DNA from: CAZCFB01 sp964511535 | Lineage (GTDB): Bacteria > Myxococcota_A > Polyangia > GCA-2747355 > CAZCFB01 | Length of the DNA stretch: 53,939 bases | NCBI GenBank assembly: GCA_964511535.1 | Contig: CAZEFW010000047.1 | Coordinates: 1 to 53,939 of the forward strand | Direction of reading: 5' to 3' | Shown here: positions 16,829 to 25,120 of the stretch, one piece after another | Position numbering within the stretch: position 1 is the first letter of the stretch | How the letters are laid out: each line of letters opens with the position of its first letter | Position numbers and translations under genes: made by a program | The notes under the pieces: model-generated | Database searches by the model: none | Told to the model about the DNA's origin: nothing | The model's input: only the letters and a program-made list of their open reading frames with translations

Positions 16829-17374
16829 CTATTTACGCCGCCCGCCGCGCCCGCTGCCGCGCCCGCCGCGAGATCTCCCGCCGCCCCCTTCCATCTTGCG
16901 CACGTAATCGATGAACTCGGCGCGGTCCTCCATGATGTTGTGGTACCGGTCGCCCTGGCCCTGCTGCCGGCGCCCGCGGCCCCGGCCGCCGTCCTGGCGT
17001 CCGCGCTGTTGGCCGCGCCCGCCGCCGCGCTTGCCGCGTGACCAGCGCCGGGTCACGGCCCGCAGCAGCAGGTCGTTGAGCAGCACGGGCAGCTCGGTTT
17101 TTTCCGCCCGGGCCAGGAACAGGAGCTCGCGGTGCAGCTCGGGCGTCACCTCGAACGAGAGGGCGCCGTCGAGCTCGAGCTCTTCCACGGGAACTGGCGG
17201 CTTGCCGCCCTGCTCCTTGATGTTCTCAACCTGGGCCTCCATCTCCTCCTCGAGCTGGGTCAGGGCCTCGGCGCGGGTAGCGGCCTCGACCTCGCAGCCG
17301 TTCAGCTCCGGGGCGCTGGCCTTGTACACTTCCTTTTCAGGCAGATACGAGATGATGATTCGGTAGCTCGGCAT
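16829..17374 (-). CDS. HicB-like domain protein with an RGG-rich tail
   Basis: 181 aa. Residues 1-55 (YRIIISYLPEKEVYKASAPELNGCEVEAATRAEALTQLE pattern) match the HicB antitoxin-like ribonuclease-H-like fold. Residues ~75-110 look like a ribbon-helix-helix or helical dimerisation segment (FEVTPELHRELLFLARAEK). The rest is Arg/Gly/Gln-rich with many RG, RGR and RGG units, interrupted by a short acidic helix (HNIMEDRAEFIDYVRKME) before a final RGG tail. No HicA toxin gene is adjacent. The tail suggests nucleic-acid binding. Leader shows GAGAGGA. Between kinase and STAS genes on the same strand. Confidence 0.75.
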   Translation of the reverse strand: MPSYRIIISYLPEKEVYKASAPELNGCEVEAATRAEALTQLEEEMEAQVENIKEQGGKPPVPVEELELDGALSFEVTPELHRELLFLARAEKTELPVLLNDLLLRAVTRRWSRGKRGGGRGQQRGRQDGGRGRGRRQQGQGDRYHNIMEDRAEFIDYVRKMEGGGGRSRGGRGSGRGGRRK

Positions 17375-17436
17375 CGGCTCAGGTCCTCTCTTTTATGGCA
17401 AGCAACGGCAGAATATGGAGCCAAAGCCGCGGGCTG

Positions 17437-18261
17437 TCAACGCGTGGCCAGTCGCTGCGAAAGGGCAGCGGCGATATCATCGAACAGCGGCACCTCCGCC
17501 TGCTCCAGCAGCTCGATCCCCTGGCTCTGCACATCCATGACGCCGCACACCGCCAGGGACACCCCCGCCTCCTTGCTGTAGTCGAGCAGGATCGGGGCCA
17601 CATCCACCAGCGCCTGGTCCAGCCCCGCGAGGGCGGAGCAGTCCACCACGAGCCGGCGCGCGCCGCGCATGACGCTCAGGGTGACGGCCCTGCCCACCGC
17701 CTCGTCCAGCGCGTGGCGGTCCGGGTCGCCCACCAGGAACAGACACGGGGTCTCGCCGTCGAGATCGCACACCACCTGCGCGCGCTCGATGACGTCCCGG
17801 TGGCGCGCCCGGTGCTCCTGCATCACGGCGGCCAGGTGTGCCTCGCAGGCGGCCACTTCCAGGGCGTGCACGAACTTTGTGGGCAGCGCGGGCAGCACCG
17901 CGTGCAGCCCCTGGACAAGGGCCAGGACATCGCTGATGGAGAGCCCGGCCCCCGCCATCCAGCCGGCGGCGAAGGAGAGGATCTGAACCGGCTCGCGCAG
18001 CTCGGGCGCGCCAGGACGCAGCTCGTCGGAGTCCCGCAGGCCCCGGGAGAGGGTGCGCAGGAACTGGGCGCAGCGCTCCTCCAGCAGCTGGATCAGGTTC
18101 GGCGGCGCCGCGGCCCCGGGATCTGGCGCCGAAACGTCCCGGGACGCCCGGCCAATGTTCCAGCTGCGCGCGCCGAGCTCGTTCATCCACCTGGCCAGGT
18201 GGTCGTGGTGCGACAGGTCCAGATCGTGGGCCAGCCGCCTGAGCTGCTGTTGCGCTTCCAT
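17437..18261 (-). CDS. STAS-domain protein, RsbR-like
   Basis: 274 aa from ATG 18261 (TTG at 18270 is an alternative). The N-terminal ~150 residues are helical, with the layout of the non-haem globin-like domain of RsbR/RsbRD stressosome proteins. The C-terminal ~95 residues are a STAS fold: RRLVVDCSALAGLDQALVDVAPILLDYS, then VSLAVCGVMDVQSQGIELLE. Where RsbR-type STAS proteins have a phosphorylatable Ser or Thr in the DxSG region, this one reads DCSALAGLD, so Ser is available. Divergent from the PP2C gene, which suggests partner-switching control (inference). Confidence 0.8.
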   Translation of the reverse strand: MEAQQQLRRLAHDLDLSHHDHLARWMNELGARSWNIGRASRDVSAPDPGAAAPPNLIQLLEERCAQFLRTLSRGLRDSDELRPGAPELREPVQILSFAAGWMAGAGLSISDVLALVQGLHAVLPALPTKFVHALEVAACEAHLAAVMQEHRARHRDVIERAQVVCDLDGETPCLFLVGDPDRHALDEAVGRAVTLSVMRGARRLVVDCSALAGLDQALVDVAPILLDYSKEAGVSLAVCGVMDVQSQGIELLEQAEVPLFDDIAAALSQRLATR

Positions 18262-18372
18262 TACGCCCAAGAATATGGGGCCGCGGTCCTGGCCTCAACA
18301 GGAATTGGAGATCCTCGATTGCCGGTGGTAAAGTCGAAACTGCACCAGCACACTGGACAAAGAGGTACTCGG

Positions 18373-19209
18373 ATGAGGCTTCGGTCTCACGGCATTTCCC
18401 ACGTAGGACGCGTCAGGGCGGTCAACGAAGACGCATTCCATGCCAACGACGGCGTCGGCTTTTATGTCGTCGCCGACGGCGTGGGCGGCCGCGCCAAGGG
18501 CGAGGTCGCCAGCGCGCTCGCCGTGGAGGAGGCCAACGTCTATGTCCTGCAGGAGAAGGCGGTCCTGACCCTGTGTCAGAAGGACCCGGTCCCCGAGCAC
18601 TTCGACGAGGCGCGTCGCATGCTGGAGAACGCCATCCAGCACGCCTGCTACATGGTCCACGGCATGGGCGAGGTGGATCCCGAACACCAGGGCATGAGCA
18701 CCACGGTCTCCACCTTCCTGGCGGTGGACGACAAGACCGCCCTGCTGGGCCAGGTGGGCGACAGCCGGGTATATCGCTACCGCGGCGGCGAGACCTCCCA
18801 GCTCACCGAGGACCACACCCTGATCAACTACCACCTGAAGCGTGGCCTGATCACCCCGGAGGAGGCGGCCACCTCCCCCAACCGCAACGTCATCACCCGG
18901 GCGGTTGGTCACAGGGACTATGTGCAGGTGGACACCTTCTTCTGCGATCTGCAGGAAGGTGACCGGTACCTGCTGTGCAGCGACGGCCTGCACGGCTACC
19001 TGGACGAAGGCGAGGTGGGCTTCATCATCGGCGACGGGGCGCTGCCCGACGTGGCCCGCCAGCTGGTGGACCTGGCCAACGACCGCGGCGGCAAGGACAA
19101 CATCACCGCTCTGGTGGTGGAGTGCAGCAAGCGGCCCGCGGCGACGCCGGCGGCCAAGAAGGATCCGGAGCCGGACTGGCACAAGGAGATCAAGAAGCGC
19201 TGGCGGTAG
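18373..19209 (+). CDS. PP2C-type Ser/Thr protein phosphatase
   Basis: 278 aa, soluble. The start ATG 18373 gives MRLRSHGISHVGRVRAVNED, the standard beginning of the Stp/PrpC family. All metal-binding acidic residues are present: D20 in RAVNED, D35-G36 in ADGVGG, D130 in VGDSR, D204 in CSDGL and D242 in GGKDNIT. It dephosphorylates Ser/Thr-phosphorylated proteins, probably targets of the nearby kinases. The tail (~255-278) is basic and Pro-rich. It is read away from the STAS gene. A frame running upstream of the ATG is shadow sequence over the STAS gene. Confidence 0.95.
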   Translation: MRLRSHGISHVGRVRAVNEDAFHANDGVGFYVVADGVGGRAKGEVASALAVEEANVYVLQEKAVLTLCQKDPVPEHFDEARRMLENAIQHACYMVHGMGEVDPEHQGMSTTVSTFLAVDDKTALLGQVGDSRVYRYRGGETSQLTEDHTLINYHLKRGLITPEEAATSPNRNVITRAVGHRDYVQVDTFFCDLQEGDRYLLCSDGLHGYLDEGEVGFIIGDGALPDVARQLVDLANDRGGKDNITALVVECSKRPAATPAAKKDPEPDWHKEIKKRWR

Positions 19210-19233
19210 CCCTCTCCCCTCCCCCTCTCACCC

Positions 19234-19261
19234 TTGACAAAAAAAACACAGACCTTACTTT
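19234..19261 (+). promoter_or_regulatory. Sigma-70-like promoter of the FmdB gene
   Basis: TTGACA (19234-19239), 16-bp A-rich spacer, TACTTT (19256-19261). The consensus -35 stands out in this GC-rich DNA. An AGGAGG ribosome-binding site follows. Confidence 0.7.
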
Positions 19262-19282
19262 CCTCTGCGCAGGAGGTCCGAA

Positions 19283-19576
19283 ATGCCCATTTATGAGTAT
19301 GAGTGCCGGGGCTGCGGCCACCAGTTCGAGGAATGGCAGAAGATGTCCGACTCTCCCATCCGCAAGTGCCCCAGCTGCGGGCGGCGGAAGGTGGACCGCA
19401 TCGTGTCGTTGAGCGCCTTTCACCTCAAGGGCTCGGGCTGGTACGTCACCGACTACGGCGGCAAGAACAGCGGCAACAAGCCCAAGAACGACGAGGGGGG
19501 CACCAGCTCGGAGAGCAAGAGCAAGAGCAAGGAGAAGAAGCCCTCCAAGTCCAAGAAAGCAAAGAAGAAGAGCTAG
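19283..19576 (+). CDS. FmdB-family zinc-ribbon protein
   Basis: 97 aa. It begins MPIYEYECRGCGHQFE and carries two CxxC knuckles (C8/C11 and C29/C32), the defining zinc ribbon of the FmdB/CxxC-CxxC-SSSS family. The tail after residue 65 is almost entirely Ser, Lys, Glu and Asn, as in many family members. A strong Shine-Dalgarno (AGGAGG) is 8 nt upstream and a near-consensus promoter precedes it. It is a small cytoplasmic protein; proposed roles as regulator are not established for the family. Confidence 0.92.
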   Translation: MPIYEYECRGCGHQFEEWQKMSDSPIRKCPSCGRRKVDRIVSLSAFHLKGSGWYVTDYGGKNSGNKPKNDEGGTSSESKSKSKEKKPSKSKKAKKKS

Positions 19577-19590
19577 CGCCCGATCCGACG

Positions 19591-19596
19591 TATACT
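19591..19596 (+). promoter_or_regulatory. -10 box (TATACT) of a probable leaderless transcript
   Basis: TATACT lies 5 nt before the ATG of the lipoprotein gene and there is no Shine-Dalgarno. It sits just after the FmdB stop codon, so the downstream gene probably has its own promoter. Confidence 0.55.
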
Positions 19597-19601
19597 GCGG
19601 C

Positions 19602-20036
19602 ATGGGCAGGCTCTCCCAGGCGCTCATCCTCACCGCATCCCTCACCACCGCAGGCTGTACCCCGGCCCGACCACAGGCCGGTCCACCGGCGCGCCCGGCG
19701 CGCGCCTGCGAGCTGTCCTGCGAGCCGCGCCAGGGGTGCGCAGAGCTGGACGACGACCTGCTGGGGGCGAGGAAGCTGATGATTCAGTGCGTGGGCCAGG
19801 AAGCCGACCGGGGCCACCTGGCTGACGCGCACCGTTGCTTCAGGGCGGCGAGGTTGCTGGAGTCGGCGCGCTGGTGGCTGCGGACCTTGATGGTCTCGGA
19901 CGAGGTGACCCGGGTGTACCAACCTTCGCCGCAGCGGCACCGGCGCTTCCTCTGCTCCATCCAGCGGCTCGCCCGCTGCCAGACCTCCGCGCAGGTGGAG
20001 GCCGCGTACCTGGATATGATCCAGCATTACCCCTGA
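19602..20036 (+). CDS. Small lipoprotein of unknown function
   Basis: 144 aa. Signal MGRLSQALILTASLTTAGC ends in a lipobox-like TAGC. The mature protein is short, helical, Arg-rich and contains six Cys (CELSCEPRQGC, IQCVG, HRC, LCS, ARC), suggesting a disulfide-bonded periplasmic or surface protein. No family recognised. The start is fixed by the TATACT box just upstream. It is followed 15 bp later by the radical SAM gene and probably shares its transcript. Confidence 0.75.
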   Translation: MGRLSQALILTASLTTAGCTPARPQAGPPARPARACELSCEPRQGCAELDDDLLGARKLMIQCVGQEADRGHLADAHRCFRAARLLESARWWLRTLMVSDEVTRVYQPSPQRHRRFLCSIQRLARCQTSAQVEAAYLDMIQHYP

Positions 20037-20051
20037 GAGGTTTAACGAGGC

Positions 20052-21038
20052 ATGAGCAGACTGCACGCCGATGAGCTGGAGCAGCGGGCCGAGGCGCTGA
20101 CCCGCCTGCAGAGCCAGTGCGCGCTCTGCCCGCGGCGCTGCGGGGCGGCGCGGCAGGAGCAGCAGGGCTTCTGCGGCCAGCCGCTGGAGGTGCGCGTGGC
20201 CTGGGTCGGGGCTCACGGCGGCGAGGAGCCGGCCCTGACCCGGGGCGCCGGCGCCGGCACGGTGTTCCTCGAGGGATGCTCCATGCGGTGCGGCTTCTGC
20301 CAGAACCACCAGATCAGCCACGGCCCGCGTTACCCGGGGCAGGCCATGGACGCCGCCGCGCTGGCCGGGCGCTTCCTGGAGCTCCAGGAGCGGGGGTGCC
20401 CAAACATCGAGTGGGTCACGCCGTCGGCGCACCTGCCGGGGCTGGTGGCGGCGCTGGCGCTGGCCCGCCGGCGGGGGCTGACCCTGCCCCTGGTGTACAA
20501 CAGCAACGGCCACGAACGCGTTGAGGTGCTGCGGCTGCTCGAGGGGGTGGTGGACATCTACCTGCCCGACGCCAAGTACGGCGACGACGCGCTGGCCGCC
20601 CGGCTGTCGGGCACGCCGGGGCATGTCCAGGTCAACCGCCGGGCGCTGCTGGAGATGTGGCGCCAGGCCGGTGAGCTGCGGCTGGACCACCGCGGCAGCG
20701 CCGTCGGGGGCATGCTGGTGCGGCACATGGTGCTGCCCGGCATGCTGGACAACACCCGCCAGGTGCTGTCCTGGCTGGCGGAGGCGCTCGGTCCGTCGGT
20801 GTGGGTCAGCGTCATGAGCCAGTACGCGCCCATCTGGGTGGCGCGGCGGCGGCGCCCGCCGCCCGAGCTGCGGCGCCGCATCACCCGGCGCGAGCACCAG
20901 CGGGTGCTGCAGCTGCTGGCCGAGCTTGGGCTGGAGCGCGGCTGGGTGCAGGATCGCGCCTCCTGGATCGACTTCTTGCCCGACTTCAACCGCCGGCAGC
21001 CCTTCTCCAGCGAGGCGCTGCAGGTGGCAGGATACTGA
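20052..21038 (+). CDS. Radical SAM enzyme, pyruvate formate-lyase-activating-like
   Basis: 328 aa, with GAGG in the leader. The Cys motif EGCSMRCGFCQN (C76, C80, C83) is the CxxxCxxC site for the S-adenosylmethionine-binding iron-sulfur cluster. N-terminal Cys (C23, C26, C30, C41) may bind a metal. The set CALCPRRC ... GFCG, VTPSAHLPGLV and DIYLPDAKYGDD is that of the large family often annotated as PFL-activating-like or AmmeMemoRadiSam-related proteins, whose substrates are mostly unknown. Cytoplasmic. The rhomboid gene begins 2 bp after its stop. Confidence 0.9.
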   Translation: MSRLHADELEQRAEALTRLQSQCALCPRRCGAARQEQQGFCGQPLEVRVAWVGAHGGEEPALTRGAGAGTVFLEGCSMRCGFCQNHQISHGPRYPGQAMDAAALAGRFLELQERGCPNIEWVTPSAHLPGLVAALALARRRGLTLPLVYNSNGHERVEVLRLLEGVVDIYLPDAKYGDDALAARLSGTPGHVQVNRRALLEMWRQAGELRLDHRGSAVGGMLVRHMVLPGMLDNTRQVLSWLAEALGPSVWVSVMSQYAPIWVARRRRPPPELRRRITRREHQRVLQLLAELGLERGWVQDRASWIDFLPDFNRRQPFSSEALQVAGY

Positions 21039-21040
21039 GC

Positions 21041-21973
21041 GTGGACGGGTTCACCGAGATCGCTCGCTTCACCACCGAGCAGGAGGCCCGCGGCTTCGAG
21101 TTCACCCTGCGCAATGTGGGGCTGCGGGCCAGGGCTTTCCACGTGTGGGAGGGCCAGGGCCAACAGCCCGGGTGGTACTGGGTGGTGCTCGCGCCCGACC
21201 CCCAGGCGCGACGGGCGCAGGAGATCCTGCGCGAGGAGCAGGAGGGAGGATCGCCAGCCCCTGTCAGGCCGGGGCCGGCGCCCGCGGCGTCGGGCAAGCC
21301 GGGGGCGCACTGGGTCATCGGGTTGGTGGTGGCCTGCCTGCTGGTGTGGGTCGCCATGGAGGGCAGCGGCGGCTCCGAGACGCGCCAGACCTTGCTGCGC
21401 TTCGGCGCGTCCCACGCCCCGTCGGTGCTGGCTGGAGAGGTGTGGCGCACGGTGACGGCGGTCTTCTTGCACATCGGGTTCAAGCACCTGCTGGCCAACA
21501 TGGTGAGCCTGGTCATCTTCGGCATCTTCGTGCTCAGGGGCTGGGGCGTGGGGCTGTTCTTCGCGGTCTTCCTGGGCGCCGGCCTGCTGGGTAACCTGGT
21601 CAGCCTCGGCCTGGCTCCCTCGGCGGCGCTGAAGGCCGGGGCCAGCGGCGGCATCCTGGGGCTGCTCGGCGCGCTGGCGGGCGCGCGGATCCGGGACCTC
21701 CGCCAGCCGGATCAGCTCCGCCCATCCCGCTTCAAGACCTGGCACGTGGTGGCCATGCTGGTGGCGTACTACGGCTTCGTGGTGGGGGTGGGCACCTCGT
21801 CAGACCACCTGGCCCATGTCGGCGGGCTGGCGGCGGGGCTGGCCTTCGGGCTGCTGGTGCCGGGCCTCGGCTGGTGGGCGCCGCGGCTGGAGCGGCGGGT
21901 CTCCTGGATCGCCGGGACCGTCGCCGTGGCGCTGGCCGTGACCGCCGGGGCGCTGCAGTTGGCGCTGGGCTGA
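21041..21973 (+). CDS. Rhomboid-family intramembrane serine protease
   Basis: 310 aa from GTG 21041, two bases after the radical SAM stop; no ATG suits the start better. Residues 1-65 (FTEIARFTTEQEARGFEFTLRNVGLR pattern) resemble a DUF2007-like or GlpG N-terminal cytoplasmic domain. After a Pro-rich linker come about six helices with the rhomboid signature: H144..H149xxxN153 in HIGFKHLLAN, catalytic Ser202 in GASGG, and catalytic His259 in HLAHVGGL. It should cleave transmembrane substrates within the inner membrane. The serine-hydrolase gene converges with a 4-bp gap. Confidence 0.93.
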   Translation: MDGFTEIARFTTEQEARGFEFTLRNVGLRARAFHVWEGQGQQPGWYWVVLAPDPQARRAQEILREEQEGGSPAPVRPGPAPAASGKPGAHWVIGLVVACLLVWVAMEGSGGSETRQTLLRFGASHAPSVLAGEVWRTVTAVFLHIGFKHLLANMVSLVIFGIFVLRGWGVGLFFAVFLGAGLLGNLVSLGLAPSAALKAGASGGILGLLGALAGARIRDLRQPDQLRPSRFKTWHVVAMLVAYYGFVVGVGTSSDHLAHVGGLAAGLAFGLLVPGLGWWAPRLERRVSWIAGTVAVALAVTAGALQLALG

Positions 21974-21977
21974 GCCG

Positions 21978-23129
21978 TTAGAAGATATCCCCCTGCAACG
22001 TCAGCAGCCTGGCCAGCAGGGACTCGCCCATGGTCTTGGCGCCCTTGTAGGACGCCGCGTTGGTCATCACCACCACCCCCACCGCGGGGGTGCGCGTGAA
22101 GATCACGAAGGCCGAGAAGCCACCCACCGTGTTGCCTGACTTCTTGTAGATCGGTTCGGCCCCCAGGACCCCCGGCACGACCTCGACGGCGTGAGCGATC
22201 TTGTCGCCCGAGGGCATCGCCCGCAGCGGCCGGATCCACTCCGCGATGGCAGCGTCCAGGTCCCCCGTTTTCTGGCCGGTGAATACCCTGAGCAGCGCCA
22301 GCATCGTCTTGCCCGTGGTGACGATCTCGCCTGCGCCGGCCAGCACCCCCATCTGGCTGAACTTGCCCTCCACCCGCTGGCTCCCCTTGAGCGCGTAGCC
22401 CGTGGCCGCCCTGCCCTGCGCGGCCGCCGGGATGCTGGCCACCTGGCCCCAGATATCCGTGAGACCGAGGTCCTTGACCAGGGTCGCCTGGAGCAGCCCG
22501 TGGTAGCCCGAGGCGCCGAGCTTCTTTTCCAGCGCGAGGCTCAACAGGCCGATGCCGAGGTTGGAATACCTGTACGCCTTGTCGGGTTGGACCGGGGTCT
22601 TCAGCCCTGTCAGGTACGCCTTGAGGGCTGGCAATGCGTACCCCTCCGCCGGGCTGAGGGGATCCTTCTTGGGCAGGTTGGTGGGCATGCTCACCAGGCC
22701 CGAGTGGTGGCTCGCCAGCAGCTCCAGGGTGACGCCCTTTGTGCCGTTGGAGCCCTTGAGCGCCGGCAAGTGGGTCTCCACCAGATCGGTGGCCTTGACC
22801 TGCTTGCTCCCGATCAGCTCGCGGGCCAGCACCAGGCCGGTCAGCGCCTTGCTCACCGAGCCGATCTGAAACAGCGTGTCCCCGTCAGGGGTGCGCCCGC
22901 CGCTGACCCGGGTGGCGCCGAAGCCGAACACCCCGCTCCGCGCACCATGGAGCGCGGCCACCACCACGCCGGGGGTCTTGGTCTGGTCGGTCAGCGCGGC
23001 AGCCGTGTCCACGTACCCGGACACGATGCTCGCCACCTCCTGTTGGAGATCGACGGCGGCATCCTCGTCGCCACAGCCAGGGGACAACGCCAACGCCAGG
23101 GCCAGCGCCAGCAGCTCGGTCCTCCTCAT
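21978..23129 (-). CDS. Beta-lactamase-fold serine hydrolase lipoprotein (class C-like)
   Basis: 383 aa from ATG 23129, with AGGAGGAG upstream; it overlaps the previous gene by ATGA. The signal MRRTELLALALALALSPGC ends in an unusual SPGC lipobox. The penicillin-recognising motifs are complete: S91-x-x-K94 in GSVSKAL, Y188-S-N190 in YRYSNLG, and K330-S-G332 (KTG equivalent). It may be a beta-lactamase, D-aminopeptidase, esterase or peptidoglycan-active hydrolase of the periplasm; the sequence does not say which. It belongs to a three-gene overlapping operon with two multi-pass membrane proteins. Confidence 0.9.
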   Translation of the reverse strand: MRRTELLALALALALSPGCGDEDAAVDLQQEVASIVSGYVDTAAALTDQTKTPGVVVAALHGARSGVFGFGATRVSGGRTPDGDTLFQIGSVSKALTGLVLARELIGSKQVKATDLVETHLPALKGSNGTKGVTLELLASHHSGLVSMPTNLPKKDPLSPAEGYALPALKAYLTGLKTPVQPDKAYRYSNLGIGLLSLALEKKLGASGYHGLLQATLVKDLGLTDIWGQVASIPAAAQGRAATGYALKGSQRVEGKFSQMGVLAGAGEIVTTGKTMLALLRVFTGQKTGDLDAAIAEWIRPLRAMPSGDKIAHAVEVVPGVLGAEPIYKKSGNTVGGFSAFVIFTRTPAVGVVVMTNAASYKGAKTMGESLLARLLTLQGDIF

Positions 23130-25120
23130 GGGCTCCTCCTCTCCTTCATGCGCGCGCCCAGTGCGCGGGCGCCCAGCAGCAGCCAGCCCAGCGCGGCCAG
23201 GGCCAGCAGGGCCTTTTGCCACCACGGGTTGCGGAAGCGAAACCGCAGCTCATGCTCGCCCGCTTCCACCCGCGCCGCAAGGAACGCCGGCGCCACGCGG
23301 AGCAGGGGCACAGGGCGGCCGTCGACGGTGGCGTGCCAGAAGGGGTGGTGCGCCACCTTCAGCGCCACCACGCCGGCGCGGTCCATGCGCAGCCGCGCGG
23401 TGAACTGGTTCGGCTGGACCCGCTCCGAGCGCACATGGCCGCCGCCACCGCGGGGGCGCACCCGCCGGGCCCGCTCCCGCTCCTGGCGCGGCGGGCCGTC
23501 CAGCAAGACCGGGTCGTGCAGCGGCATGAAGTACCCGTGCTCACCGGAGAGCCGGTACAGGTTCAGCCCGGCGCCGCGAACGACCGGCTGCAGCCCCCGG
23601 GCAGCGGGGGCGCCTGGCCGCGCCACCAGGTGGCGAAAGTTGAACAGCGCCAGCTGCTCACGGTCGGTGGGGTCGAGATACTCGAGGTAGTAGAACCCGA
23701 GGCTGTCGTGCATGCCCACCCCGTAGCTCTGCCCCATGGGCTGGTCGGTGTAGCGCGCCAGCAGCGCCGAGACCAGGTGCGTACCGGCGCCCGACTTGGT
23801 GTGAGCGTAGATCCGCCCCGGAGCCACGCCCCGGTCGTGGGCGGCATGCACCGCGGCGGCCATGCGCCGCAGGTCGGCCTCCTTGACGCTGTAGCTCTCG
23901 ATGGTGCGGAACAGCCTGTGCGCCCCCGACGCGTACCCGGCCAGGGGCAAGGCCAGGGCCGCGCAGATCAGCCCCACCACCGCCGGGGCCGGGAGCCGCC
24001 GGGCGGCCGCGCCGAGCAGGGCGCCGAGGCCCAGGCCAGCCAGCAGGACCCCCATCAGGTGCACGGCGCCGAGGTAGCGAAACAGCTGCAGCCCCAGGTT
24101 CGCCGGCTGGATATCCACCAGGTGGCCGAAAGTGCGTCGCCCCATGAGGAAGAAGATGAACAGGCCCAACAGCAGCAGCAGCGCCCTGGCGACGGGGTGG
24201 CTCCGCCAGCGGCGCGCGGCCACCACCACCCCCACGGCCAGGGCGAGGGAGATCACCGGCGCTGGCCGCCCGTGATCCAACAGGGCCCCGCGGGCCAGCG
24301 CGCTGGCGACCCTGGCCGCGCCGTAGCCGAGCCACCGCTCCTGGCCGCCCCAGGGCCAGCCCCCCATGTGGTCGCGGGTCAGCAGCAACGGCACCAGCCA
24401 GAACAGCGCGGTGGTCAGGGCTCCGGCGGCGACGAGGATCAGGCGGGGCAGCCGCTGTTGCAGCTGCGCCGGCTGGACCAGGACCATGACCACCGCCGCC
24501 GTGCCGGCCACCACCCCGTAGAAGGCGTGGCTCAGAAACACGAGCACCAGCAAGCCGGTGGCGGCCAGCGCGCCGCGCCCGGACATCAGGTAGCGCCACA
24601 GGGCGCCGAGGCAGAGGGGAAGCAGCACCATGGCCCAGGTCTGGGTGTACAGCCCGGCGCCCATCACCGAGTTCAGGGTGAAGCCGAAGCCGAGGGCGGA
24701 GCTGACCAGGGGGGCCAGGGCGCCGGCGGCCAGGGCGCCCGCATCACCCAGGCCGAGCCTGCGCGCCCCGGCGAACATGGCGAGCGGGTAGAGGCACACC
24801 AGGGCCGCCACGGTGACGTTGAAGCAAAGCTGCACGGGCAGCAGGCCGGCCGACAGCAGGTGCAGCGCCGCCGGCGCCAGGTGAGGCAGCGGCTGGTAGT
24901 ACAGGTACATCGGGAAGCCGAGGTTGTAGGCCGGACAGAACAGGTCGGTCTGCCCCTGGCCAAGCAGGGCCACGAGGTGGTGGATCGCCGCCGCGTGGGA
25001 CGAGTGGTCATCGCCGAGGATGGGCGCCGCGCCGAGGATGTCTGCCGCAGGGATCAGCAGCAGCAGCGGGTAGAGCAGCAGCAGCAAGCGGCGCACCGCC
25101 CGGGGGACCGGCGCGGTCAC
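23126..25120 (-). CDS. Polytopic membrane protein, PTPS-related / GT-C-like
   Basis: 664 aa from GTG 25120, which overlaps the preceding stop (GTGA); an upstream open frame is antisense or out-of-frame sequence of the neighbour. Eleven to twelve hydrophobic helices are visible. The first loop has DDHSSHAAAIHHL and NLGFPMYLYYQPLPHL, the pattern of the integral-membrane '6-pyruvoyl-tetrahydropterin synthase-related' family (PF10131-like), which has the layout of GT-C glycosyltransferases. A C-terminal periplasmic beta domain (~530-630) ends with one more helix. It likely handles a lipid-linked sugar. Overlaps the next gene by ATGA. Confidence 0.75.
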   Translation of the reverse strand: MTAPVPRAVRRLLLLLYPLLLLIPAADILGAAPILGDDHSSHAAAIHHLVALLGQGQTDLFCPAYNLGFPMYLYYQPLPHLAPAALHLLSAGLLPVQLCFNVTVAALVCLYPLAMFAGARRLGLGDAGALAAGALAPLVSSALGFGFTLNSVMGAGLYTQTWAMVLLPLCLGALWRYLMSGRGALAATGLLVLVFLSHAFYGVVAGTAAVVMVLVQPAQLQQRLPRLILVAAGALTTALFWLVPLLLTRDHMGGWPWGGQERWLGYGAARVASALARGALLDHGRPAPVISLALAVGVVVAARRWRSHPVARALLLLLGLFIFFLMGRRTFGHLVDIQPANLGLQLFRYLGAVHLMGVLLAGLGLGALLGAAARRLPAPAVVGLICAALALPLAGYASGAHRLFRTIESYSVKEADLRRMAAAVHAAHDRGVAPGRIYAHTKSGAGTHLVSALLARYTDQPMGQSYGVGMHDSLGFYYLEYLDPTDREQLALFNFRHLVARPGAPAARGLQPVVRGAGLNLYRLSGEHGYFMPLHDPVLLDGPPRQERERARRVRPRGGGGHVRSERVQPNQFTARLRMDRAGVVALKVAHHPFWHATVDGRPVPLLRVAPAFLAARVEAGEHELRFRFRNPWWQKALLALAALGWLLLGARALGARMKERRSP

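Noticed and set aside
16829..17374. HicAB toxin-antitoxin locus
   Set aside because: No small HicA-like gene lies on either side; the protein is longer than HicB and has an RGG tail.
18300..18372. N-terminal extension of the PP2C phosphatase
   Set aside because: The frame runs upstream over the STAS gene, but the family start MRLRSHGISHVG is at 18373.
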